Assembly: GCA_949283785.1 (NCBI GenBank)
Contig: CASDTR010000018.1
Coordinates: forward strand, 1 to 64,000
DNA from: an uncultured Oscillospiraceae bacterium
GTDB taxonomy: Bacteria; Bacillota; Clostridia; Oscillospirales; Acutalibacteraceae
DNA length: 64,000 nt
Reading direction: 5' to 3'
Shown here: positions 33,436-41,199 of the stretch, piece after piece
Layout: each line of letters opens with the position of its first letter
Numbering within the stretch: the stretch's first letter is position 1
Made by a program: the position numbers and the translations under genes
The notes under the pieces: model-generated
Seen by the model: the letters and a program-made list of their open reading frames with translations, nothing else
Databases searched by the model: none
What the model was told of the DNA's origin: nothing

Positions 33436-33744
33436 ATGCGCTTTTTCCTTGTAAGCGATAATAAGGATACTTTGGTCGGAATGCGCCTTGCCGGTATTCC
33501 GGGAGTAGTCGTACATACGCCTGAGGACACTCAGGCGGCTCTTGAGAGAGCCATTAATGATGACGAGGTCGGTATTGTTCTGATAACCGAAAAGCTTGTC
33601 AAGCTCTGTCCCGAGCTCGTATCACAGCTTAAAGAAAGCCATGAAAAACCGCTTCTTGTTGAAATTCCGGATCGTCACGGCTCCGGAAGAGGAAAGGACT
33701 CAATTACCAGATATGTAAGAGAGGCCATCGGAATTAAGATTTGA
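33436..33744 (+). CDS. ntpF: V-type ATPase subunit F
   Basis: A 102-residue CheY-like fold protein that binds the central shaft with subunit D. It shows FFLVSDNKDTLVGMRLAGIP at the start, VGIVLITEKL in the middle and LLVEIPDRHGS followed by a C-terminal helix, as in the family. The name varies between systems (NtpG in Enterococcus hirae). Confidence 0.93.
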   Translation: MRFFLVSDNKDTLVGMRLAGIPGVVVHTPEDTQAALERAINDDEVGIVLITEKLVKLCPELVSQLKESHEKPLLVEIPDRHGSGRGKDSITRYVREAIGIKI

Positions 33745-33755
33745 GGTGAAAAGCT

Positions 33756-34355
33756 GTGCTTAATCATGAAGAAAGACTTAAAACTTTTCTTGATTCTATA
33801 AATCGAGAAACACAAGAAAAGTATAATAAAATTTTAGGCGAAATAGAAAACCAGAGTAAAAATGAACTGGAAAAGACAAAGCAAAGCGCTGAAAAGAAGG
33901 CTCAGGATTTCTATAATAAATCTGTTTCAAGGTGTAAAACTGAATCCAACAATAAAATCGCCGGCGAAATGATGAAAGCCAGAACCGAACTGAGCAAGTT
34001 CAGGGAAAAAATCACCGCTGATGTATTTCATCAGGCCAGAGAAAAATTGAATGTTTTTTCAAAAAGTGACGATTATAAGAAATTTATTTCAGAAAGCGCA
34101 GCTGCCCTTTTTGTTCTTCTCGGAGAAGACGCCCGGATATTTGTTAAGGACGCAGATTTAAAGCTCAAAAAAGAAATCGAAAAGGCGTTCAATGGCCACT
34201 GCACCGTTTGTGCTGACATAGAAATTGAAATCGGCGGACTGAAAGGCAAAAACTCCTCAGATACTCTTCTTGCCGATGACACTCTGGATACAAGACTTAA
34301 GCAGCAGTACGAATGGTTTTTGTCTAACTGCAATTTAAATGTGGATTTTAAATAA
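33756..34355 (+). CDS. ntpE: V-type ATPase subunit E
   Basis: A 199-residue peripheral stalk subunit: a long charged N-terminal helix (residues 1-110) and a globular C-terminal domain that contacts the A/B head, including LLADDTLDTRLKQQYEWFLS at the end. It starts at GTG 33756, seven nt after GAGGTG. Pairs with the first coiled-coil gene of the operon to form the stalk. Confidence 0.88.
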   Translation: MLNHEERLKTFLDSINRETQEKYNKILGEIENQSKNELEKTKQSAEKKAQDFYNKSVSRCKTESNNKIAGEMMKARTELSKFREKITADVFHQAREKLNVFSKSDDYKKFISESAAALFVLLGEDARIFVKDADLKLKKEIEKAFNGHCTVCADIEIEIGGLKGKNSSDTLLADDTLDTRLKQQYEWFLSNCNLNVDFK

Positions 34356-34367
34356 GGGGGTGTTTTC

Positions 34368-36122
34368 GTGTCGGAAAATGTTATTTACGGAATAAACGGA
34401 CCTGTTGTTACCGTTAAGGGAAAAACAGATCTTCAAATGCTTGAAATGGTGTATGTCGGCGAGGCGGGCCTTGTCGGCGAGGTTATCGGACTTGATGATA
34501 ACAGCACGACCATACAGGTCTATGAGGAGACAACAGGACTGAAACCCGGTGAAAAGGTTATATCAACCGGGGGACCCATGTGTGTTACCCTCGGTCCCGG
34601 AATCATTACGAATATTTTCGACGGTATCGAAAGGCCTCTCGGCGCTTTGGAAGAGCACTTCGGAGCTTTTATTGGTAAAGGTACTTCAGTCCCGTCCATT
34701 GACACCGAAAAGGAATGGGATGTTACGCTTACTGTTTCAGTGGGAGATCATCTGAAGGGCGGAGACATATATGCCACATGTCCCGAAACCGCCATTATTA
34801 CACATAAGGTAATGGTGCCTCCCGAAACGGAAGGTGACGTGGTGTTTTGCGCAGAAAACGGAAAGCACCGTTTGAATGATACGATTATTAAAATAAAGGA
34901 CTCATACGGCAAAGAGCATGAATTGACGCTTTGCCAAAAGTGGCCTATCAGAACTCCTCGTCCCGTTGCAAAGCGCCTTCCGTCAAGCAAGCCGCTTATT
35001 ACCGGACAGAGAATTATTGATACTGTTTTCCCAATTGCAAAAGGCGGTGCGGCTGCTATTCCCGGAGGCTTCGGAACGGGCAAAACAATGACTCAGCATC
35101 AGCTTGCAAAGTGGTGCGACGCGGATATCATCATTTATGTCGGATGCGGAGAGCGCGGAAATGAAATGACTCAGGCTCTTACTGAGTTCGGAGAAATAAT
35201 GGACCCGAAATCTGGCAGACCTCTTACGGACAGAACCGTGCTTATTGCCAACACTTCCAACATGCCCGTTGCAGCCCGTGAAGCATCTATTTATACGGGT
35301 ATTACTTTGGCTGAATATTATCGAGATATGGGCTATCATACAGCTATTATGGCCGATTCTACTTCACGATGGGCCGAGGCACTCCGTGAGATTTCAGGAC
35401 GTTTGGAAGAAATGCCCGCCGATGAAGGCTTTCCGGCATATCTGCCTTCACGTCTTGCGGAGTTCTACGAGCGTGCAGGATACGTTGAAACCTTAAACAA
35501 TAAAGAGGGCTCGATTACAATTATCGGTGCCGTTTCGCCTCAGGGTTCCGACTTTTCCGAACCCGTAACTCAGAATACGAAGCGTTTTACCCGTTGCTTC
35601 TGGGCTCTTGATAAGTCTTTGGCTTACGCAAGGCATTATCCCGCAATCAACTGGAATAACAGCTACAGTGAGTATATCGGCGACTTGTCACAGTGGTACA
35701 ATGAAAATATTGGGGAGGATTTTCTCAAATACCGTGAAGAGATATGTTCAATTCTTCTTGACGAGAACTCTCTTATGGAAATTGTTAAGCTTATCGGAGC
35801 CGATGTACTTCCGGACGATCAGAAGCTTGTAATCGAGATTGCGAGAGTTGTCAGAGTAGGATTCTTGCAACAGAACGCTTTCCACGCCGACGATACCTTT
35901 GTATCCCTTGAAAAACAGATGAAAATGATGCAGGTGATTTTGCACCTTTACCATAAATGCAAAAAGATTGTTGCGAAGCAAATCCCGATTTCCAAGATAA
36001 TCCAACTTGGTATTTTTGATAAACTCGTAAAAATGAAGTATGATATTCCGAATAATCGTCTTGATATGTTTGATGAATATATTACTGATATTGACAATGC
36101 GCTGGCAGCTTACCTTAAGTAA
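34368..36122 (+). CDS. ntpA: V-type ATPase catalytic subunit A
   Basis: The nucleotide-hydrolysing subunit, 584 residues. The Walker A loop is [14 protein letters not shown] (family form GxFGsGKT) at about residue 230, followed by [13 protein letters not shown] and [19 protein letters not shown]. An A-type-specific non-homologous insert (about residues 110-190) is present. Starts at GTG 34368 behind AAGGGGGTG. Either ATP synthesis or ATP-driven ion pumping is possible for such bacterial enzymes. Confidence 0.97.
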   Translation: MSENVIYGINGPVVTVKGKTDLQMLEMVYVGEAGLVGEVIGLDDNSTTIQVYEETTGLKPGEKVISTGGPMCVTLGPGIITNIFDGIERPLGALEEHFGAFIGKGTSVPSIDTEKEWDVTLTVSVGDHLKGGDIYATCPETAIITHKVMVPPETEGDVVFCAENGKHRLNDTIIKIKDSYGKEHELTLCQKWPIRTPRPVAKRLPSSKPLITGQRIIDTVFPIAKGGAAAIPGGFGTGKTMTQHQLAKWCDADIIIYVGCGERGNEMTQALTEFGEIMDPKSGRPLTDRTVLIANTSNMPVAAREASIYTGITLAEYYRDMGYHTAIMADSTSRWAEALREISGRLEEMPADEGFPAYLPSRLAEFYERAGYVETLNNKEGSITIIGAVSPQGSDFSEPVTQNTKRFTRCFWALDKSLAYARHYPAINWNNSYSEYIGDLSQWYNENIGEDFLKYREEICSILLDENSLMEIVKLIGADVLPDDQKLVIEIARVVRVGFLQQNAFHADDTFVSLEKQMKMMQVILHLYHKCKKIVAKQIPISKIIQLGIFDKLVKMKYDIPNNRLDMFDEYITDIDNALAAYLK

Positions 36123-36145
36123 ATAGCGCAGGGGAGGCTGGAATT

Positions 36146-37510
36146 ATGATATTAGAGCATATTGGGCTCAACAACATAAATGGTTCTCTTATTGTTTTGG
36201 ACGGCGTTAAAAATGCCGCCTATGAAGAAATGGTGGAACTTAAGCTCGACAATGGTACACGCAGAGTAGGCAGAATCGTTAAAATTGACGGCGAAAGAGT
36301 TGTCATTCAGGTCTTTGAGGGCACAAAGGGTATCTCAATGGTGAATACCAAGACTGTACTTACGGGAAAACCAATGGAAATGAAGCTTTCAAAGGATATT
36401 CTCGGACGCATATTTGACGGTCTCGGAAGACCTATTGATGACTTAGGCGACATATATCCCGAATGCAGCCGCGACGTTAACGGTGCTCCAATAAACCCGA
36501 TTTCGAGAGTTTATCCGAAAAACTATATCAACACGGGCATTTCTTCCATCGACGCTCTTGCCACTCTTATTCGCGGACAAAAGCTGCCTATATTCTCAGG
36601 CTCAGGCATGAAGCACAACGAGCTTGCAGTTCAGATCGTAAGTCAGGCTTCCATCGCCGATGATGAAGATTTTGCCATCGTTTTTGCAGCCATGGGTGTT
36701 AAAAACGACGTTGCCGAATACTTCCGCAAATCCTTCGAGGAAGCAAACGTCATGGATAAGGTTGTTATGTTCCTTAACCTTGCCAACGACCCTATCATTG
36801 AGAGAATTATAACTCCTCGCTGTGCTCTCACCGCAGCCGAATATCTTGCCTTCGAGAAAAATATGCATATTCTTGTTATTCTCACGGATATGACGTCCTA
36901 CGCTGAGGCTTTGCGCGAGTTCAGCTCTTCAAAAGGGGAAATCCCCGGCAGAAAGGGCTTCCCCGGATATCTTTATTCGGATCTTGCTTCTCTCTATGAG
37001 CGCGCAGGTATTGTAAAAGGCAAATCCGGTTCGGTTACACAGATACCGATATTAACCATGCCAAATGATGACATTACACACCCCATTCCCGACCTTACAG
37101 GCTACATCACGGAAGGACAGATAGTTCTCGACAGAGATCTCGACGCTACCGGAATTTATCCGCCTGTCAGCGTCTTGCCGTCACTTTCAAGACTTATGAA
37201 GGACGGTATAGGAGCTGGATATACAAGAGAGGACCACAGTGCTCTTTCAAATCAGCTTTTTGCAACATATGCAAAAGTACAGGACGCAAAAGCTCTTGCC
37301 TCCGTTATCGGTGAAGATGAACTTTCCGCTTCAGACAAGCGCCTCATGACATTCGGACGTGAATTTGAAAAGCGCTTTCTCAATCAGGGCAACGAAAATC
37401 GTTCAATAGAAGAAACTTTGGATTTAGGCTGGGAGCTTCTCTCAATGCTTCCCAAAGAAGAACTTGACAGAGTGGACGAGGAAACACTCAGCAAACACTA
37501 TAAAGGTTAA
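36146..37510 (+). CDS. ntpB: V-type ATPase non-catalytic subunit B
   Basis: 454 residues, paired with A in the head. It lacks a standard P-loop (the region reads [15 protein letters not shown]), which is normal for B. Other family marks are [34 protein letters not shown] and [24 protein letters not shown] (read here as [20 protein letters not shown]). GGGGAGG precedes ATG 36146. Confidence 0.97.
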   Translation: MILEHIGLNNINGSLIVLDGVKNAAYEEMVELKLDNGTRRVGRIVKIDGERVVIQVFEGTKGISMVNTKTVLTGKPMEMKLSKDILGRIFDGLGRPIDDLGDIYPECSRDVNGAPINPISRVYPKNYINTGISSIDALATLIRGQKLPIFSGSGMKHNELAVQIVSQASIADDEDFAIVFAAMGVKNDVAEYFRKSFEEANVMDKVVMFLNLANDPIIERIITPRCALTAAEYLAFEKNMHILVILTDMTSYAEALREFSSSKGEIPGRKGFPGYLYSDLASLYERAGIVKGKSGSVTQIPILTMPNDDITHPIPDLTGYITEGQIVLDRDLDATGIYPPVSVLPSLSRLMKDGIGAGYTREDHSALSNQLFATYAKVQDAKALASVIGEDELSASDKRLMTFGREFEKRFLNQGNENRSIEETLDLGWELLSMLPKEELDRVDEETLSKHYKG

Positions 37511-37555
37511 ATATTATAACTGTTTGGAAATTTGCAGAGAAAGGAGCGTTGAATA

Positions 37556-38167
37556 TTGGCAGTAAAAGTTTTTCCTACAAAGGCAAACTTAATGAATGCG
37601 AAGAAATCTCTTGAGCTTGCAAAACTCGGATATGACCTTATGGACAGAAAAAGAAATATTTTGATCCGAGAGATGATGCTGCTTATAGATAAGGCCGGTG
37701 AAGTGCAGCAGAAAATAGATTCAACGTATTCTCAAGCATATGCGGCGCTGCAAAAAGCAAATATCACCTTGGGAATGTGTGAGGAATTTGCAGGCTCAAC
37801 TCCTATTGATGACGGTCTTCAAATCGATTACAGAAGTGTTATGGGAGTAGAACTTCCGACAGTTCAGCTCGAAAATTCCAAGCTTGAACTCAGATATGGT
37901 TGGACTGATACAAATTCTCAGCTCGATGAAGCATACTGGAGGTTTGATGAAGTCAAAAAATTGACAGCTCAATTGGCAGAAGTTGAGAGCAGCGTTTATA
38001 AGCTTGCAAACGCTATTAAAAAAACTCAGAAACGCGCAAACGCTCTGAATAATATAATTATTCCTCAGTTTCAGGAAACAATTAAATATATAACTGATGC
38101 TCTTGAAGAAAAGGAAAGGGAAGATTTTTCAAGACTAAAGGTTATTAAAAAGCAAAAAGAAATATAA
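37556..38167 (+). CDS. ntpD: V-type ATPase subunit D (central shaft)
   Basis: 203-residue protein forming two long helices of the rotor shaft. The N-terminal FPTKANLMNAKKSLELAKLG and LMDRKRNILIREMM, and the C-terminal KKTQKRANALNNIIIPQFQE, are classic for the family. Starts at TTG 37556 behind AAAGGAGCG. Last gene of the operon. Confidence 0.96.
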   Translation: MAVKVFPTKANLMNAKKSLELAKLGYDLMDRKRNILIREMMLLIDKAGEVQQKIDSTYSQAYAALQKANITLGMCEEFAGSTPIDDGLQIDYRSVMGVELPTVQLENSKLELRYGWTDTNSQLDEAYWRFDEVKKLTAQLAEVESSVYKLANAIKKTQKRANALNNIIIPQFQETIKYITDALEEKEREDFSRLKVIKKQKEI

Positions 38168-38216
38168 GCATAAATTTTGATTTTATATTTTGTAGTGATT
38201 TTGCGCTGATGTTTAA

Positions 38217-38248
38217 TTAAAAGCTCCGAACCCGGAAGGGAACGGAGC
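38217..38248 (-). terminator. Terminator-like hairpin for a minus-strand transcript
   Basis: GCTCCG / CGGAGC (38223-38228 and 38243-38248) enclosing CCC-GGAA-GGG with symmetric AA/AA internal loop. A T-run (TTTTAATT) follows only in the minus direction, so it would stop a minus-strand transcript, such as that of the frameshifted ORF just upstream of it on that strand. Confidence 0.65.
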
Positions 38249-38263
38249 AAAAAACTACAGTAC

Positions 38264-38295
38264 CAACTAAACAAAATTAATATTTTGTTTAGTTG
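38264..38295. repeat. Perfect 14-bp palindrome upstream of the Xer-type gene
   Basis: CAACTAAACAAAAT and ATTTTGTTTAGTTG are exact inverted copies with a 4-nt centre TAAT. Seen as 11-6-11 it is ACTAAACAAAA - TTAATA - TTTTGTTTAGT (38266-38293), the same geometry as Xer recombination sites. It also contains the stop codon of the minus-strand ORF 38267-38496. No T-run directly follows on the plus strand. Confidence 0.7.
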
Positions 38296-38496
38296 AGGCA
38301 ATGGGGAAAGGTGTATTGTTTACGTACATTGCATTTTCAATATCTCTCTGCTTATTTTCATTTGCGATCTGAAAACGCTGGTAAAATAACCAAAATGCAT
38401 TGGCGTCGTGTTTGCTTTCGCAGTTTTTAGTTAATACGAGATTTAGATTGAATCTCAGTCGTCTTTCTATAAATCTTTTTTAGTTTTTCTCTTCAT
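38267..38496 (-). pseudogene. Small ORF (about 76 aa) interrupted by a -1 frameshift at an A6 run
   Basis: On the minus strand an ATG at 38496 opens MKRKTKK and then meets TAG two codons after a run of six A residues. Moving back by one base at that run gives a long open frame: RFIERRLRFN, LNLVLTKNCE, SKHDANAFWL, FYQRFQIANE, NKQRDIENAM, YVNNTPFPIA, STKQNINFV, then TAG at 38269-38267. The residue mix (Trp, Tyr, Cys, amphipathic helix, TPFP end) looks like a real protein and not shadow coding. A minus-strand terminator follows. The break may be a true mutation, slippage at the A run, or a sequencing indel. Function unknown. Confidence 0.5.
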
Positions 38497-38497
38497 C

Positions 38498-38526
38498 TTG
38501 CAAAAAAGTTCTTTTTATTTTATTAT
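38498..38526 (+). promoter_or_regulatory. Promoter of the Xer-type recombinase gene
   Basis: TTGCAA (38498-38503), 17-nt spacer, TATTAT (38521-38526), about 57 nt ahead of the first ATG. Confidence 0.5.
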
Positions 38527-38582
38527 AGTAACTAATTATAATTGCTTTTTATGATTATGATGCTCTCAAAACTTACTTTAAA

Positions 38583-39581
38583 ATGAATGGGTTGGCTTGT
38601 ATGAACACGGATTTTATATTTGAATTACCTCCTGTGGTTATTCAATATGTTAATTATCTCAGCGGAGTTAAGAACAAATCAGAACTGACAATTTCTGAAT
38701 ACGCTAACGACTTAAAGACGTTTTTTAGATTTTTGAAGCTAAATTATGGCATTATTTCACGAGATACTGAATTCGAAAGTATTTCAATTAAAGATATTGA
38801 CGAAAAGTTTGTTAAAAAAATAACATTAAACGATGCTTATGCTTTTTTATCATATTGCAATCTCGAAAGGCAAAATTCTGCTGCGACAAGAGCGCGCAAG
38901 GTGTCTTCTATAAGAGGCTTTTTCAGATTCTGTACAGTACAGCTCGGATTGTTCAGTGATAACCCCATGCGTGAGCTTGATGTGCCGAAAATCAAAAAAT
39001 CTCTTCCGAAGTATTTGACTTTAGAAGAGAGCATTTCATTACTGGACAGTATTGACGGAAAATATAAAGAACGTGACTACTGTATTATCACACTGTTTTT
39101 AAATTGCGGTCTGCGATTATCCGAGCTTGTCAGTTTAAACTGCTCGGATATTAAAAGCAATGGCACAATGGTAGTTACAGGTAAAGGAAATAAAGAAAGA
39201 ACAATTTACTTAAACGATGCTTGTATCACGGCTATCAATAATTATTTGAGAGTTCGTCCGGTCGATGGTGTAAAGGATAAGGATGCCTTGTTTATAAGCC
39301 GGCTTAATCAGAGAATAAGTCATCAGGCCGTGCAGCTATTAGTAAACAAATTTCTTGAAAAATGCGGACTGAAAGAACAAGGAATGTCGGTACATAAACT
39401 ACGCCATACTGCCGCAACGCTGATGTATCAATACGGCCATGTTGATATTGTGCTTTTAAAGGAAATCCTCGGTCATGAAAGCCTGAGCACTACTGACATT
39501 TATACCCACGTTGTCAATGATCAGCTGAAAAATGCTGTTGCCGCCAATCCGCTATCGAGCAAAAAACCTAAAAAAGAGTAA
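38583..39581 (+). CDS. Xer-type tyrosine recombinase
   Basis: A 332-residue site-specific recombinase with an N-terminal SAM-like core-binding domain (about residues 15-125) and a C-terminal catalytic domain. All active-site residues are present: Arg in CGLRLSELVSL, Lys in TGKGNKERTIYL, HxxR in VHKLRHTAA, His in LGHESLSTT and the nucleophile Tyr in DIYTHV. It is not linked to phage or integron genes and lies next to spoIIM, as chromosomal xerD does in many Firmicutes, so a role in chromosome dimer resolution is likely. The start is uncertain: ATG 38583 or ATG 38601, neither with a strong RBS. Its 3' end overlaps the convergent spoIIM by 14 nt. Confidence 0.88.
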   Translation: MNGLACMNTDFIFELPPVVIQYVNYLSGVKNKSELTISEYANDLKTFFRFLKLNYGIISRDTEFESISIKDIDEKFVKKITLNDAYAFLSYCNLERQNSAATRARKVSSIRGFFRFCTVQLGLFSDNPMRELDVPKIKKSLPKYLTLEESISLLDSIDGKYKERDYCIITLFLNCGLRLSELVSLNCSDIKSNGTMVVTGKGNKERTIYLNDACITAINNYLRVRPVDGVKDKDALFISRLNQRISHQAVQLLVNKFLEKCGLKEQGMSVHKLRHTAATLMYQYGHVDIVLLKEILGHESLSTTDIYTHVVNDQLKNAVAANPLSSKKPKKE

Positions 39582-40200
39582 ATAATCCTGCAAAAACCTT
39601 GTTTACTATTCCGTCAACAAATGAGGCTGTTATAAATAAAATCAAGTAAAACATCTGTCTTACTAAGTAGATTTTAATTTTATCAATGCTTCTCCTTTGA
39701 GAATTGTTGTTTTGAACAGAACTGAATGTATACAGCGACATTTTGAATGCATCTGACACCGCATAAATTAACGGCACAAACGAAAGTAAGGCTCCAGGAA
39801 AAATAACAAGAAGGCAGTATCCAATTCCTTTGAGCCCGTAGATTGAGTATATGTATCCTGTCACTAAACCTATTCCCAATCCCCTTATTGTAGGAATGAC
39901 GGCCACAAAAGGCATACCTATTGCGCATAGACCAAAAAGCAGATTTATGACCCAGAACGCCGCTGAAACCTTCAGCGAATTTAAAACCGAGATGATAATG
40001 CTTTGGTTTTCTCTGGCTGAATAAAAGGAATGAAATATGCTTTCCACCTGTGTGAGCACACTGCTGTTACCCTGTTTTGCCGTAAACACTCCAATCAGTA
40101 TACCTAATATCAGCAAGATAAAGAACGCTAATGTTTCTTTTTGAAAACTGATCGGTGCCGATCTTGGTTTTGTATAAATTATGCTTCTTTTCCGTTTCAA
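39568..40200 (-). CDS. spoIIM: Stage II sporulation protein M
   Basis: A 210-residue membrane protein with about five hydrophobic segments and a basic N-terminus (KRKRSIIYTKPR). The GIGLVTGYIYSIYGLKGIGY and FPGALLSFVPLIYAVSDAF region matches SpoIIM (DUF95). SpoIIM works with SpoIID and SpoIIP in the engulfment machinery that thins septal peptidoglycan. It starts at TTG 40200 after AAAGGAGGT; an ATG between them would stop after three codons. Downstream of yajC and a TIGR04086 gene. Confidence 0.88.
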   Translation of the reverse strand: MKRKRSIIYTKPRSAPISFQKETLAFFILLILGILIGVFTAKQGNSSVLTQVESIFHSFYSARENQSIIISVLNSLKVSAAFWVINLLFGLCAIGMPFVAVIPTIRGLGIGLVTGYIYSIYGLKGIGYCLLVIFPGALLSFVPLIYAVSDAFKMSLYTFSSVQNNNSQRRSIDKIKIYLVRQMFYLILFITASFVDGIVNKVFAGLFTLF

Positions 40201-40237
40201 GTTCTCATTTGACCTCCTTTATTGTTGTGTATACATT

Positions 40238-40654
40238 TTACCTGACTTTTTTTCTTATATTTGCAGCCGTAACTCCTCCAGCCATTGAACATAATACTTG
40301 TGAGACTATGGTTATGATAAAAACGAAACTTACAGTTCCTCCGTTAAGTGCAGCAATAAGGGCTGCCGATATTGCCGTGACAGGAAGTGCTGAAATAAAA
40401 CCAACAGTAATTCCGTTTTTTCGTTTTGGCCTTACCGCTATGAAGCCTGCCCCGAAAGCGGATATTGAAAATGAAAATATTGATAAATAAGGCATTATAT
40501 TTTGAGAAACATCTGAATTGACTATCATAAGTGAAAAAACTGATAATATTGTGCATAAAATCAGCAATTCAGCTATGAAGGCAAAGAGATAAATTTTACG
40601 GTCGGTTTTTACGGAATTCGATTCGGAGTTTTTTGGATTTTTTCTTTTTTTCAT
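40238..40654 (-). CDS. TIGR04086-family membrane protein (YrzE-like)
   Basis: A 138-residue protein with a basic, Asn/Ser-rich N-terminus and four hydrophobic segments (for example FAFIAELLILCTILSVFSLM and the last GGTVSFVFIITIVSQVLC). This fits TIGR04086 proteins, which are typically encoded beside yajC in spore-forming Firmicutes. The function is unknown. Its RBS (AGGTGA) lies in the 3' arm of a 13-bp hairpin with a U-run, so expression is probably limited both by termination and by RBS masking. Confidence 0.8.
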   Translation of the reverse strand: MKKRKNPKNSESNSVKTDRKIYLFAFIAELLILCTILSVFSLMIVNSDVSQNIMPYLSIFSFSISAFGAGFIAVRPKRKNGITVGFISALPVTAISAALIAALNGGTVSFVFIITIVSQVLCSMAGGVTAANIRKKVR

Positions 40655-40693
40655 AAAAAATCACCTCATATCCAATTAAAGGATATGAGGTGA
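40655..40693 (-). terminator. Terminator hairpin overlapping the RBS of the next gene
   Basis: Perfect 13-bp stem TCACCTCATATCC / GGATATGAGGTGA (40661-40673 and 40681-40693) with a 7-nt loop, followed on the minus strand by six T residues and then directly by the ATG at 40654. The AGGTGA of the 3' arm is the only ribosome binding site for that ATG. Confidence 0.85.
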
Positions 40694-40725
40694 AATCGTT
40701 TTCTATTACACTTTTTACGGAAAGA

Positions 40726-41118
40726 TTATTCTTCTTCCTTCTTCTTTTTCTTCTCAGCTTTTGCTTTTTCAGCAGCAGCTTTTGCAGCCTCGCGCTCCTG
40801 ACGGTCGCGTTCCATTGCAGTGTTGTTTGCCTGAACGGCCCAGCGTGTGATTTTCATCTTATTTCTGTCGGCGCCGGTTTCAATGATAAGCGAATCATCT
40901 TTAACAGTAACAATTCTGCCCATGATTCCGCCGATAGTTGTAATCTCGTCACCGATTTTAAGATTATTTCTCATTTCCTGCTCGATTTTCTGCTGTTTTT
41001 TCTGAGGACGGATCATCATAAAGTACATAAGAGCAAAAATGAGTATCATGGGAATAATCATCATAAGTGATGAAGAAGAGCTGCTGGCATCGGTTGCTAA
41101 AAACTGTAAGTTCAACAT
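40726..41118 (-). CDS. yajC: Preprotein translocase subunit YajC
   Basis: A single-pass membrane protein of 130 residues associated with SecDF-YidC in protein export. The membrane helix MMIIPMILIFALMYFMMIRP is followed by the family motif RPQKKQQK and the cytosolic MRNNLKIGDEITTIGGIMGRI. The C-terminal 35 residues are a Lys/Glu/Ala-rich helix longer than usual. ATG 41118 is chosen because GGAGG lies 10 nt upstream; the longer frame has no RBS. No secD or secF is adjacent. Confidence 0.94.
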   Translation of the reverse strand: MLNLQFLATDASSSSSSLMMIIPMILIFALMYFMMIRPQKKQQKIEQEMRNNLKIGDEITTIGGIMGRIVTVKDDSLIIETGADRNKMKITRWAVQANNTAMERDRQEREAAKAAAEKAKAEKKKKKEEE

Positions 41119-41151
41119 TAATATAATACCTCCAAAAAATACTGCTTTTCT

Positions 41152-41180
41152 ATTATACAATTAAATTCGTTAACTTGCAA
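41152..41180 (-). promoter_or_regulatory. yajC promoter
   Basis: Minus strand TTGCAA (41180-41175), 17-nt spacer, TATAAT (41157-41152), directly after the recN stop codon. Confidence 0.75.
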
Positions 41181-41199
41181 GATTTTTTTAGGCAATATA

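Larger units (their letters stand above)
38168..38582. other. 415-nt interval between ntpD and the recombinase gene
   Basis: Not empty: it holds a GC-rich hairpin (38223-38248), a perfect 14-bp palindrome (38264-38295), a minus-strand frameshifted ORF (38267-38496) and the promoter of the recombinase gene (38498-38526). Each is listed separately. Confidence 0.7.
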
